64,000 nt of DNA from assembly GCA_938075565.1 (NCBI GenBank), contig CALJGU010000050.1, forward strand, positions 31,169 to 95,168, given 5' to 3'. The translations under genes and the position numbers were made by a program. Below the pieces are notes generated by a model. That model saw only the letters and a program-made list of their open reading frames with translations, was not told the DNA's origin and made no database searches. Positions 18,131 to 26,903 of this stretch are shown in pieces. Each line of letters opens with the position of its first letter. Position 1 is the first letter of the stretch. Origin of the DNA: an uncultured Opitutales bacterium. Its GTDB lineage: Bacteria > Verrucomicrobiota > Verrucomicrobiia > Opitutales > UBA2995.

Positions 18131-19111
18131 ATGACCAAATCGATTCACGCAATCCTCCTAATCCTGCTACCTTTCCTTATCGGGTGTAAGCCTTCCGATC
18201 CTAATGCTGCTGCCGCCAGCTACCCAAGCAAGAGCATCACGGTAATTTGCCCTTGGGCTGCCGGAGGGGGAACGGATCGCCTTTCCCGCTTTATTGCAGA
18301 CCAGCTTCAGTCGGAGCTAGGGAAACCCGGTGTTGTGATAAATAGAACCGGTGGAAGCGGTGCGGTGGGGCACTCAGCCGGAGCCCTGGCCAAGCCTGAT
18401 GGTCATACAATCACCATGATTACTTTTGAGCTGAGCACCATGCACTGGATGGGCATTTCAGATCTAACCTGGGAGGACTATGAACCGGTACTTCAGATGA
18501 ATGCAGATGCGGCAGCGATTATTGTCCGAGCAGACGCTCCCTGGAAAAACCTTAATGAGTTTCTCGCAGCGGCTAAGGCCGACCCCGGAAAACTTACCAT
18601 GTCAGGAACATCAACCGGGGGAGCTTGGGACTTAGCTCGCGCAGGTTTCCAGTTGGAAGCCGATGTTCCGGTAGAAGCCATTCGCTGGATTCCAACCAAG
18701 GGATCTGCACCTTCTATAGTCGAGTTACTGGGAGGTCATATCGACGCTGTTTGCTGTAGTGTCCCAGAAGCCATTTCTCAAATTGAAGCGGGCCAGCTTA
18801 GAACTTTGGCTGTTATGTCAGAAGATCGGCTACTTGACTACCCAGACATGCCAACAGCTAAGGAGTCGGGCATTAATTGGGTGGCTGTCGGATGGCGCGG
18901 ACTCGCTGTTCCCAAAGGGACCCCCGAACCCATCTTGCAAACTATCCGGGAAGCTTGCGAAAGGATTATTACTTCACCCGAGTATGACGATTTCATGAAA
19001 AAGAACGGCTTTTCAACCGAGATCAGAACCGGAGATGCGTTCTCTCAATTTCTGGCCGACCAGGATAGTCAATGGAAGACGGTGATCGAAGCCGCAGGTT
19101 ATGCCAAATAA
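18131..19111 (+). CDS. tctC: Tripartite tricarboxylate transporter substrate-binding lipoprotein (TctC/Bug)
   Basis: 326 residues, the usual size for Bug-type binding proteins. The lipobox is LPFLIGC at the N-terminus. Family motifs include YPSKSITVICPWAAGGGTDRLSR, GAVGHSAGALAKPDG, MSGTSTGGAWDLA and GHIDAVCCSVPEA. It captures a carboxylate or related organic acid outside the membrane and hands it to TctAB. The next two genes are tctB and tctA with overlapping starts, so the whole transporter is present. The ligand cannot be told; sugar acids from the neighbouring oxidoreductases would fit. Confidence 0.92.
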   Translation: MTKSIHAILLILLPFLIGCKPSDPNAAAASYPSKSITVICPWAAGGGTDRLSRFIADQLQSELGKPGVVINRTGGSGAVGHSAGALAKPDGHTITMITFELSTMHWMGISDLTWEDYEPVLQMNADAAAIIVRADAPWKNLNEFLAAAKADPGKLTMSGTSTGGAWDLARAGFQLEADVPVEAIRWIPTKGSAPSIVELLGGHIDAVCCSVPEAISQIEAGQLRTLAVMSEDRLLDYPDMPTAKESGINWVAVGWRGLAVPKGTPEPILQTIREACERIITSPEYDDFMKKNGFSTEIRTGDAFSQFLADQDSQWKTVIEAAGYAK

Positions 19112-19577
19112 AGGAAAGCAACAAAACAGTGGCGATCTCTGGCTAGGCCTTTTCTTTATTTGTGTAACATTGGCTGTGCTCGTATTATCGAGCTCCATTA
19201 AATCTATAGGTCTAGGCAATAATTTTGATCCAGGGCCCAAGGCATTTCCTATTGGATTATCTCTCCTTCTAGCCGCAGGGGGAGTTTTCGAATTTATCAG
19301 AAGAAATCCGGCTCGACTCAGAGAGGAGCCGGTAAGAGGCGAAGCAAAATCGGTCCTGCTCCTCTTAGCTGCATTTGCCGTTTACGTGATACTGCTACCT
19401 TGGTTGGGATTCGCCATCAGCACTTTGATAATGGCCACAACGATGATGATGATACTTGGAAATCCTTGGTGGAGTGCCCTTTCATTATCCCTCGTACTCT
19501 TAACAATCATCTACATTCTTTTCGTACTATTTTTCCGGGTACATTTACCAAGTGGCGTATTTGGAATGCCTTTCTGA
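19101..19577 (+). CDS. tctB: Tripartite tricarboxylate transporter small subunit TctB
   Basis: 158 residues with four hydrophobic segments, the layout of the poorly conserved small membrane subunit of Tct systems. It begins inside the last codons of tctC (11-bp overlap) and its TGA overlaps the tctA ATG (TGATG), so the three are translationally coupled. The identity rests mainly on topology, size and position. Confidence 0.88.
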   Translation: MPNKGKQQNSGDLWLGLFFICVTLAVLVLSSSIKSIGLGNNFDPGPKAFPIGLSLLLAAGGVFEFIRRNPARLREEPVRGEAKSVLLLLAAFAVYVILLPWLGFAISTLIMATTMMMILGNPWWSALSLSLVLLTIIYILFVLFFRVHLPSGVFGMPF

Positions 19578-21067
19578 TGTCTGTGCTATCTGAGCTTTTT
19601 CAACTGCACGTATTGCTTCCCTGGCTATTGGGGATGCTATTCGGAATATTTGTCGGAGCAACACCCGGACTGACAGCAACCATGGCCGTGGCATTGATCG
19701 TGCCCGTTAGCTTTTACATGCCGGATCCCAACACCGGACTGGCAATGATAATCGGAGTCAGCTTTACCGCCATATTCGCAGGGGACATACCGGCCACCTA
19801 CTTGCGCATCCCTGGGACTCCAGCATCCGCTGCTGCTACGCTTGATGGCCATCAACTGGCCAAACAAGGGCGAGGCCGATTTGCACTGCTCATAGATTTA
19901 TTCTGCTCGAGCATAGGTGGTCTGGTTGGCGTCACACTTCTGATTCTTATTGCCCCCCAACTGGCGCGCTTTGCACTCAAGTTTTCAAACTTTGAGTATT
20001 TCTGGCTAGCCATCTTTGGACTTAGCATGAGTGCAGTTGTTAGTAGCGGAAACACCCGAAGGGGTCTGCTGGCGGCCGCATTCGGCATGCTCCTCGCAAC
20101 CATTGGGCTGGATGTGGTCAGCGGGGCACAGCGCTTTACCTTTAGTAACCCCGAACTCATGGGCGGACTCGGATTTATTCCGGTCATGATTGGTTTGTTT
20201 GGGGTATCAGAAGTTATTCGAAGCGTCCTGTCTGGATTCAAAGCTGAAGACTCCAACACTACCAACTCAGACAAGGGCGATTCGGCTCTTCATTCTCTGG
20301 TCGCTATCTGGAAACACAAATTCACCGTAATCAAATCCTCTATGGCTGGAACCATCATTGGAGCTCTTCCAGGAGCGGGGGCAGATATAGCAGCCTGGGC
20401 TGCCTATGGCTTGGAACAACGGACTTCGAAAAAGGGAGCTAATTTTGGCAAAGGTGAAGTTGCGGGCGTGGTAGCTCCTACAAGCGCAAACAACGCTGCC
20501 GTAAGCGGCGCCTGGATTCCGGCATTGGTATTTGGCATTCCCGGTGATGCCGTAACCGCCATCGTTCTTGGTGCATTGATGATGTACGAGATCAAACCTG
20601 GGCCACTGATCTTCGAACAGAATCCAGAGCAGATAAATGCCATCTTCCTAATCGCGCTAATCACCCAGTTGCTGCTTATACCTTGCGGTTACTTAGGCCT
20701 AAAGACCTTTGGCTGGTTGCTCAAACTGCCACGCAGTATGATAATGGTAGCAGTATTGGTCTTTTCGGTCGTCGGGTCATTCTCACTGAGAAACAGCATC
20801 TTCGACGTCTACGTAATGGCTATATTTGGCTTAGTCGGGTATTTTCTAGAAGCCAAGCGAGTCCCGTTGGCTCCCCTCATACTGGGCCTCATACTGGGTC
20901 CCATGGTGGAAGAGAATTTCAGAACCGGGCTCATAAAGTCCGAAGGCAGCTTGCTCCCCTTTCTTAATCGCCCTATCTGCGCATTTCTGGTCCTGCTGCT
21001 TATAGTGGCCTTCATCAGCCCTCTCCTATTGAAGAGAATCCGCCGAAAACCAGCAAAACTGGTATAA
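19577..21067 (+). CDS. tctA: Tripartite tricarboxylate transporter large permease TctA
   Basis: The track start at 19400 runs through tctB in another frame; the ATG at 19577 overlaps the tctB stop and gives 496 residues, the normal TctA length. It is a 12-helix permease with the family's signature regions: LFGIFVGATPGLTATMAVAL, YLRIPGTPASAAATLDGH, IIGALPGAGADIAAWAAYG and PALVFGIPGDAVTAIVLGAL. The glycine/proline-rich stretches are the two conserved pore elements. It moves an organic acid across the inner membrane using an ion gradient and depends on TctC. Confidence 0.95.
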   Translation: MSVLSELFQLHVLLPWLLGMLFGIFVGATPGLTATMAVALIVPVSFYMPDPNTGLAMIIGVSFTAIFAGDIPATYLRIPGTPASAAATLDGHQLAKQGRGRFALLIDLFCSSIGGLVGVTLLILIAPQLARFALKFSNFEYFWLAIFGLSMSAVVSSGNTRRGLLAAAFGMLLATIGLDVVSGAQRFTFSNPELMGGLGFIPVMIGLFGVSEVIRSVLSGFKAEDSNTTNSDKGDSALHSLVAIWKHKFTVIKSSMAGTIIGALPGAGADIAAWAAYGLEQRTSKKGANFGKGEVAGVVAPTSANNAAVSGAWIPALVFGIPGDAVTAIVLGALMMYEIKPGPLIFEQNPEQINAIFLIALITQLLLIPCGYLGLKTFGWLLKLPRSMIMVAVLVFSVVGSFSLRNSIFDVYVMAIFGLVGYFLEAKRVPLAPLILGLILGPMVEENFRTGLIKSEGSLLPFLNRPICAFLVLLLIVAFISPLLLKRIRRKPAKLV

Positions 21068-21873
21068 CAACCGGACAGCCTCCTAAGAGTCAGGACATTC
21101 AGAATTGGCAATTTCTTCTGTTTACTTCATCGGAATCGCTAAGAACTGGGCCGTATCAGAGCATCGCAGTCCGGAAATATCTGCTATATTCTAGCCAAAT
21201 GGGTCAGTTCAGCCAACGAACTGCCCCGAACCAATCACATCTGCCCCGAGGGTCCAGAGCTTCAACCTTTCCCGCATTCCAAACATACAATTCCTAAATA
21301 GTCCCACACCTAGGCTCTAGAAGCCCAGGAATGCCAATATTTTGGCCGTTTTAGCCATTGAGATGGATCCACCAAGCAATTGGACAAATATTCAAGTTTT
21401 TCAAAATCAAGATCAGTATAATAGCCGGTCATTCAAAATACCAAAGACCCCATCGTAGAGGATATCGCGATTTCACCTCATAATCATAGGGATAACGCCC
21501 ATTAATACTCAATTCCAGCTAAAAAATACTCTTTGACAGACCCCCGTAACACCATAAAACGTATCTTTTCTCTATAGAACACACTATCTGAACTTCTACG
21601 AACTCCAATCATCTCCGGGCTCGCTTATTTACCGGAGTGAGAGTTCAAACTGCTCAACTAAACAAACTACCATTGGACAAAGACTGCTCATTGTTGTCAG
21701 AGACTTGGCTCGATTCCGAATCCCGTAAGATTGGACGTAATCAAATGGACAGCCGTTACAGAACTTTCGGACAGCTAGCAGCATTGGCTACACATCCCAG
21801 GTAAATACTTTCTAAACTTGATATTCGTTCACGTAAAGTGGCGGATAATTCTTAGACTAAAACATAACCCACT
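21068..21873. other. 806-bp non-coding region before the TonB receptor
   Basis: No ORF of note on either strand. I see no riboswitch core I can name. A possible promoter is listed separately; if correct the receptor mRNA has a leader of about 300 nt. An intergenic region this long next to a highly expressed outer-membrane gene suggests regulation or a small RNA, but nothing is proven by sequence alone. Confidence 0.5.
21533..21560 (+). promoter_or_regulatory. Candidate promoter for the TonB-dependent receptor
   Basis: A consensus -35 box TTGACA at 21533-21538 is followed after 16 bp by TAAAAC at 21555-21560. It is the best sigma-70-like match I saw in the region, about 310 bp before the receptor ATG. 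The -10 element is weak. Confidence 0.3.
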
Positions 21874-24800
21874 ATGAATAAACTACTACGTTGGTCCAAG
21901 CTTTGGATGCTTGGCTTACTATTACCCGTGGCACTGCCACTCGCCGTCCAGGCGCAAGAAGATGACGAAGAGGACGTATTCGAATTGAGTCCGTTCTCCG
22001 TCGAAGCAAGTGAGGATGACGGCTACATGGCCCAAACCACACTCGCAGGTTCTCGTGTTAGAACCAGTGTCCGTGACATTGGTGCTTCCATCGCAATTAT
22101 CACTGAAGAGTACTTGGAAGATACCGGTGCTGTTGATGGTGAATCTCTACTTGCCAATGTTGGTAACGTGGAAGTCGGTGGATCTCTTGGTAACTTCGCA
22201 AATTCTGGCGGAGGAACTGGAACACAAGAAACTCGTGAAAATCCACAACGCGGTCAACGTATCCGTGGTCTTGTAAGCGCGATTACAACTCGTGATTACT
22301 TCCAAACGGATATTCCATTCGATTCTTACAACACGACTCGTGTGACTGTGAATCGTGGACCTAACTCCATTCTGTTTGGTTTGGGATCTCCAGGGGGTGT
22401 AATCAATAACAGCACCGCCAAAGCTCAAATCGGCACCGATACAGGACAAGTCCGTTTCCGTGTTGATCACCGTGGTGGACACCGCGAAAGCCTCAACGTG
22501 AACAAGACGATCGTTGAAGATCGCTTGGCCATCCGCGTTGCTATGTTGAATGAGAATATCAAATGGCAACAAGAGCCTGCAAATGAATCTGATCAACGTT
22601 TCTTCGTTGCTTGGGATGCAGTTCTTCTTGAAAATGAAGGCGTTGATTGGCTGGGCAAGACTCGTTTCCGCGGAAGCTTCGAAGCTGGCGAAATCGATCG
22701 TAATGCTCCAGACGTAATTCCTCCCACCGATGGATTTTCTGGTTGGTGGAATGGTATTGGAACCCAGGAAGATGTAAACCGCATCCTATCTGTTCCTGGT
22801 GTTGGATTTAATGAAATCTCCAATCAAGGTATCACCTCTGCGCAAGCGTTGGCCGCAATCAATGCAGGCATCGAGTCAGTTCCAGAAACATGGGGTGGAA
22901 CAACGCAAGAATACGCTGAGCTTGAAGGACAATTTGTTCCAAACCAAACAGTAGACCGTTTCAAACGTTCAAACCCACTCGGAAATGACCCCACAGAAGG
23001 TGGTCGTAATCTTTCCGCACAACGGGTACCATACTTCCTATACCCAGCTATTAACTACAATAGCCACAACGACCCTACCCAAGGTTGGAATGATCCAGAA
23101 TTGGCTGGTATTCAAGGTATCATGGGTCGTTGGAGACCACGGGTTCTGTTCCCAAATGGTTCCAGAAAGAACATCACTCAAGACGTCCGCTGGTCAAATA
23201 CTCCAACGGGTGGAACAGGTTTCGTTGCTCCTTCGATTCAAAACCGTGATATCTTCGATTATCACAATTTGAACTTCCTTGGAACAACCAGTGAAGTGAC
23301 CCGTGATTTTGAAATCCGTCAGTTCGTGCTCGAGCAGGAATTCTTCAATGGCGCCGTTGGTTTGGAAATTGCCTATGACGAGCAAGACGAGAGCCGTTTC
23401 ACCCGCACACCGTTTGACGGTGGTAGCGACAAAGCGATCCATCTCGATCTTTCACAAAATCATGGTTCCGGTGACATCGACTACGATGGTATTGCTGATC
23501 GTCACTTCAATGAAAACCTTGGTCGTCCAGTAGTAGCATACCTGGGAACGGTTGATACTGCACGTGAAAACGAGCAGGACACCTTCCGTGCAACACTCTA
23601 CGGTAGCTTGGATTTCTCTGACTACGTAGACGGCAAACTCGGTAAAATCCTTGGTAGCCACACAATTACAGGTCTTTACGAAGACCGGGACAACTATTTC
23701 TGGACTCGTAGCCACCGTGGATCTTGGTGGGCAGACAATAGCAAATGGCCTGGTAGCCCAGACATTTCTAATGGTCTGAGTGACAACTTCCGTCGTGTAG
23801 TTCGTAGCCAGATTTATCTTGGCGGAGACACACGTGGACTTTCCAGTGCTGACGATGTTCGCATCGACGGATACTTGGATATCTCAAGACAAGAGTTTCC
23901 TGAAATCGGAGACGAATACGGAGTCTGGTACTTCGATAATGGCGAAAAAGATGCGAAGCAGGAAACCTGGAGAATCATTGAGAACATCTCAGGTGGAAAC
24001 ACCCAGCTAACGAACCTCGAGTCTTCAGCTTACAGCTTAAACAGCCGTTTCTTAGACGGACACATTGTTGGTATGTATGCTAACCGGACTGACGAACAGT
24101 CTGTTTGGCAGCGCATTCAGGAAAACGTTAACTACGGTGATCCAGATGCACCAGGAGTCGTTCCTCTACGAATCGACAAACCTGGAACCAACGAAATTGA
24201 TGGTTCATTCAACATGGCTCTTCTTCAACTAGAACCAGAGCCAGCGACCGTTGATAAAGACGACACGACAACCTGGAGTGTAGTTGCTAAGTATCCTGAA
24301 GTGCTTCTAGGTGACCTGCCTTTCGGCATGGACCTCTACGGACACTACTACGAAGCGGAAAGTTTCGTTCCAGCTGGTATCTCAAACAACATCCTCAATC
24401 AGCAACTGGCTAGTCCTTTTGGTACTACTGAGGAATATGGTTTCACCATTGAGTTGTTCGAGCGCCGCTTGGCTATCCGTTACAACAAGTTCGAAACTGC
24501 TAGTGCCAACAACCGCACCAACCTTGGTGGTGGACTAGGACAGATCGCTGGTCGTATCAGCTTCTACCTCGACCGGATCACTTCGGCTGACAATGACACA
24601 GCAACCACACTGTATCCAGAAGGTTTCAATGGCTTCGATATGCCTGCGACTGAAGGATCAGACGCTGCTTTGACACCGGATACGATTCCAGACAACCGCC
24701 AACGCAAAAGTGGAACAGGTGCTGACCTTATGGGCTTCACTTCGTTTGACGAATACTACGCGGCCATCATCGACGCGGTTCTTCCTGAGCTTCAGTCCAT

Positions 24801-25575
24801 TTTCAATCACCGCATTTTGCGCGACGAAAATGGTCAAGCGTTTGAAGTGAGCGATCCGATTCGTGGATTAAACTCTACACGTGACTTCGTAGCAACTGGT
24901 TCAGAAATTGATATTGTGGGTCGTTTGACCGACAACCTCAGTCTCTCATTGAACTTCGCTGAGCAAGCAACGGTTACTTCCAACACAGCTCCAGTAGCTG
25001 CGGAAATCGCCTTTGCACAAGCAGAGCGCCTCCAGCGCCCCATTCCTACCTCTCCTGGAGGATGGGCATTGTGGGATCTTCGTGGTTCTCCGTTCCAAGT
25101 TGAGTCTGACCAAATCGGTGAACGTTTTGAAAACCAAACGCTTCGCCCAATTCGCTTGGCTTTGGCTCTGGACGGAACTCAAAATCCGGAACAACGGAAA
25201 TACCGCTGGAACACCACCCTTCGTTACGACTTCAATGAAGGTCGCCTCAAAGGTCTGCAAGCTGGTGTGACTGCTCGTTACCAGGACAAAGTCGCTGTAG
25301 GTTATCCAAACCTATTGGATGAGTTCGGAACGATCCTACCTGACGTTGCTAACCCATGGTTCGGAAAAGACTCCATCGATGGAGACCTCTTCCTACGTTA
25401 CCGGCGGGCACTCACAGACAAGATCGACTGGACTGTTCAGTTCAATGCGCGGAATCTTTACCGCAGCAATGGATCGAACGATATCCCAGTTAGGGCCAAT
25501 CCAGATGGAACGGTTGCAATTATCCGCGTGCCGGTTGAGCAACAGTACTTCCTGACGAATACCTTTACTTTCTAA
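21874..25575 (+). CDS. TonB-dependent outer-membrane receptor
   Basis: 1233 residues. A signal peptide ends near VQAQ, followed by an acidic linker and ELSPFSVEASEDDGY, which stands where the TonB box lies in Opitutae receptors. The plug domain follows (TLAGSRVRTSVRDIGASI, VTVNRGPNSILFGLGSPGGVIN, about residues 55-200), then a large 22-strand-type barrel ending in the aromatic FLTNTFTF needed for outer-membrane insertion. It imports a bulky ligand, here probably an oligosaccharide, siderophore or other large compound. Codons are strongly shifted to CGT, GGT and GTT compared with neighbours, which suggests high expression. There is no SusD partner nearby, as usual for this phylum. Confidence 0.95.
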   Translation: MNKLLRWSKLWMLGLLLPVALPLAVQAQEDDEEDVFELSPFSVEASEDDGYMAQTTLAGSRVRTSVRDIGASIAIITEEYLEDTGAVDGESLLANVGNVEVGGSLGNFANSGGGTGTQETRENPQRGQRIRGLVSAITTRDYFQTDIPFDSYNTTRVTVNRGPNSILFGLGSPGGVINNSTAKAQIGTDTGQVRFRVDHRGGHRESLNVNKTIVEDRLAIRVAMLNENIKWQQEPANESDQRFFVAWDAVLLENEGVDWLGKTRFRGSFEAGEIDRNAPDVIPPTDGFSGWWNGIGTQEDVNRILSVPGVGFNEISNQGITSAQALAAINAGIESVPETWGGTTQEYAELEGQFVPNQTVDRFKRSNPLGNDPTEGGRNLSAQRVPYFLYPAINYNSHNDPTQGWNDPELAGIQGIMGRWRPRVLFPNGSRKNITQDVRWSNTPTGGTGFVAPSIQNRDIFDYHNLNFLGTTSEVTRDFEIRQFVLEQEFFNGAVGLEIAYDEQDESRFTRTPFDGGSDKAIHLDLSQNHGSGDIDYDGIADRHFNENLGRPVVAYLGTVDTARENEQDTFRATLYGSLDFSDYVDGKLGKILGSHTITGLYEDRDNYFWTRSHRGSWWADNSKWPGSPDISNGLSDNFRRVVRSQIYLGGDTRGLSSADDVRIDGYLDISRQEFPEIGDEYGVWYFDNGEKDAKQETWRIIENISGGNTQLTNLESSAYSLNSRFLDGHIVGMYANRTDEQSVWQRIQENVNYGDPDAPGVVPLRIDKPGTNEIDGSFNMALLQLEPEPATVDKDDTTTWSVVAKYPEVLLGDLPFGMDLYGHYYEAESFVPAGISNNILNQQLASPFGTTEEYGFTIELFERRLAIRYNKFETASANNRTNLGGGLGQIAGRISFYLDRITSADNDTATTLYPEGFNGFDMPATEGSDAALTPDTIPDNRQRKSGTGADLMGFTSFDEYYAAIIDAVLPELQSIFNHRILRDENGQAFEVSDPIRGLNSTRDFVATGSEIDIVGRLTDNLSLSLNFAEQATVTSNTAPVAAEIAFAQAERLQRPIPTSPGGWALWDLRGSPFQVESDQIGERFENQTLRPIRLALALDGTQNPEQRKYRWNTTLRYDFNEGRLKGLQAGVTARYQDKVAVGYPNLLDEFGTILPDVANPWFGKDSIDGDLFLRYRRALTDKIDWTVQFNARNLYRSNGSNDIPVRANPDGTVAIIRVPVEQQYFLTNTFTF

Positions 25576-25600
25576 GTAAAAGCTATTTCAAAAATCTCAA

Positions 25601-25631
25601 AGCCCCTGTCGGAAACGACAGGGGCTTTTTT
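25601..25631 (+). terminator. Rho-independent terminator of the TonB receptor gene
   Basis: AGCCCCTGTCG-GAAA-CGACAGGGGCT is a perfect 11-bp GC-rich stem with a GAAA tetraloop, followed by TTTTTT. It starts 26 bp after the receptor stop and is the clearest intrinsic terminator in the window. Confidence 0.95.
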
Positions 25632-25803
25632 GTATAAAACCTCCACCCTGTTCCGGTTCTGCTTCGCAGCCCGGTCTGTTATTTTTGCTGCGCTGCATTG
25701 AGGTGTCACTGCGCTCGGTAGTCGTCGCGTTGCTCCTCGGAACTCTTGTTCTTCTCTTCCTCTTAATCAGAAACTACAATCCGAGGGAAGATGCACAGAA
25801 CAA

Positions 25804-25830
25804 ACACAGGCAAGATGCCTGTGCTACTCT
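25804..25830. repeat. CACAGGCA-family palindrome near the AraC gene 3' end
   Basis: CACAGGCAAGATGCCTGTG at 25805-25823 followed by CTACTCT, identical in its core to the copy at 9840. It is about 40 bp beyond the stop of the minus-strand AraC gene, where the minus-strand stem is followed by TTTGTT. Confidence 0.75.
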
Positions 25831-25864
25831 ACTCCAGACACCTGAATACTGAAACCGTCTTCCC

Positions 25865-26806
25865 CTACCCTTTCACACTCTTAGTCACGCTATTGCGGTA
25901 CTGCCTGGGGGACTCGCCAATAGTATTGGTAAAGAAACGTGAGAAGGACGACAAAGTTGTAAAGCCCAACTCAAATGCGATATCCGTAAAACTCATGCTC
26001 GAGTTTTGCATTAATTGAATAGCTTGGTGAGCGCGGAAGTTTTTGATGTAGGCCCCAAGGCTGATGTTAAACTGCTGACGAAATACAGCCCGTAAATTAC
26101 TCTCAGACATGTTCAACGCACCAGCGATGTCCGAGACACTTTGTAACGTCCCAGGATTCGAAGTCAGACAATCCTGAATTCCACGGATGAGCGCATTCGA
26201 TGATCCCTTGATGTTTCCACCTTGCATCGTTTCAGAGACCTCATGCCTGACCTGCTCCCGCAAATGATTGATCAACATCGCAGAGTCCAACGTCAGCCGA
26301 CGATTATACCGCTCCACAGAGAAAGAGGTCGGTTCTTGATTATTGACATTTGAGCCAAGAAGTAAGGACTGGCCCTTTTGGTAGTGGTCAATAATCCGAG
26401 CCAGGAGCTCGTGGCATCGTTTGTCCATCTTTAGGATTCTATGACGAAATGCCTGCATGGCCGTAGGGAGCTCTAATTCGAAGGTAAGAAAGAGCCACAC
26501 CAAATTTGTATCGGCCAAATCGATAAAATGATGAAACTGATAAGGAAACACCATCATCGCATCGCCAGGCTCAAGGCGCCAATGAATCCCATCCAAATTC
26601 ATGGTACCTTCAGTCATCAAATTGAAGAGCAACACGTATCGATGATGGGGGTAACCATCAAAAGAGCGGCGCTGAAGCTCTTGTGTCGTTTTCCTGGAAA
26701 ATACGATCAAGTTCCGGGGAATACAGATATCCTCTGCTGTTCGGCCCGAAAAGTAGTCATCAGGCGCTGATAGATTCAACGCATCTTGTAAGAGTGAAAA
26801 GCGCAT
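25865..26806 (-). CDS. AraC family transcriptional regulator
   Basis: 313 residues. The N-terminal half looks like a cupin-type ligand domain (LFNLMTEGTMNLDGIHWRLEPGDAMMVFPYQFHHF). The C-terminal ~100 residues hold two helix-turn-helix units: SVSDIAGALNMSESNLRAVFRQQFNISLGAYI and MSFTDIAFELGFTTLSSFSRFFTNTIGESPRQYR, the second matching the AraC signature. It is divergent from the nagB-type gene at 26904 with a 97-bp gap, and so is the likely regulator of the long plus-strand amino-sugar operon. The effector would be an amino sugar or its phosphate, by context only. Confidence 0.92.
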   Translation of the reverse strand: MRFSLLQDALNLSAPDDYFSGRTAEDICIPRNLIVFSRKTTQELQRRSFDGYPHHRYVLLFNLMTEGTMNLDGIHWRLEPGDAMMVFPYQFHHFIDLADTNLVWLFLTFELELPTAMQAFRHRILKMDKRCHELLARIIDHYQKGQSLLLGSNVNNQEPTSFSVERYNRRLTLDSAMLINHLREQVRHEVSETMQGGNIKGSSNALIRGIQDCLTSNPGTLQSVSDIAGALNMSESNLRAVFRQQFNISLGAYIKNFRAHQAIQLMQNSSMSFTDIAFELGFTTLSSFSRFFTNTIGESPRQYRNSVTKSVKG

Positions 26807-26903
26807 AAGAAGCCTTCAATTCAATCGAAAACGCTAAATTTGATGCAGTATGTGAAAAGTTTTTACCAGACTATAAATGCTATAGTTTGCATCTAACCAT
26901 AAA

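Noticed and set aside
21068-21873. Cobalamin or other riboswitch before the TonB receptor
   Set aside because: I could not find the conserved core boxes of any class I know in the leader region.
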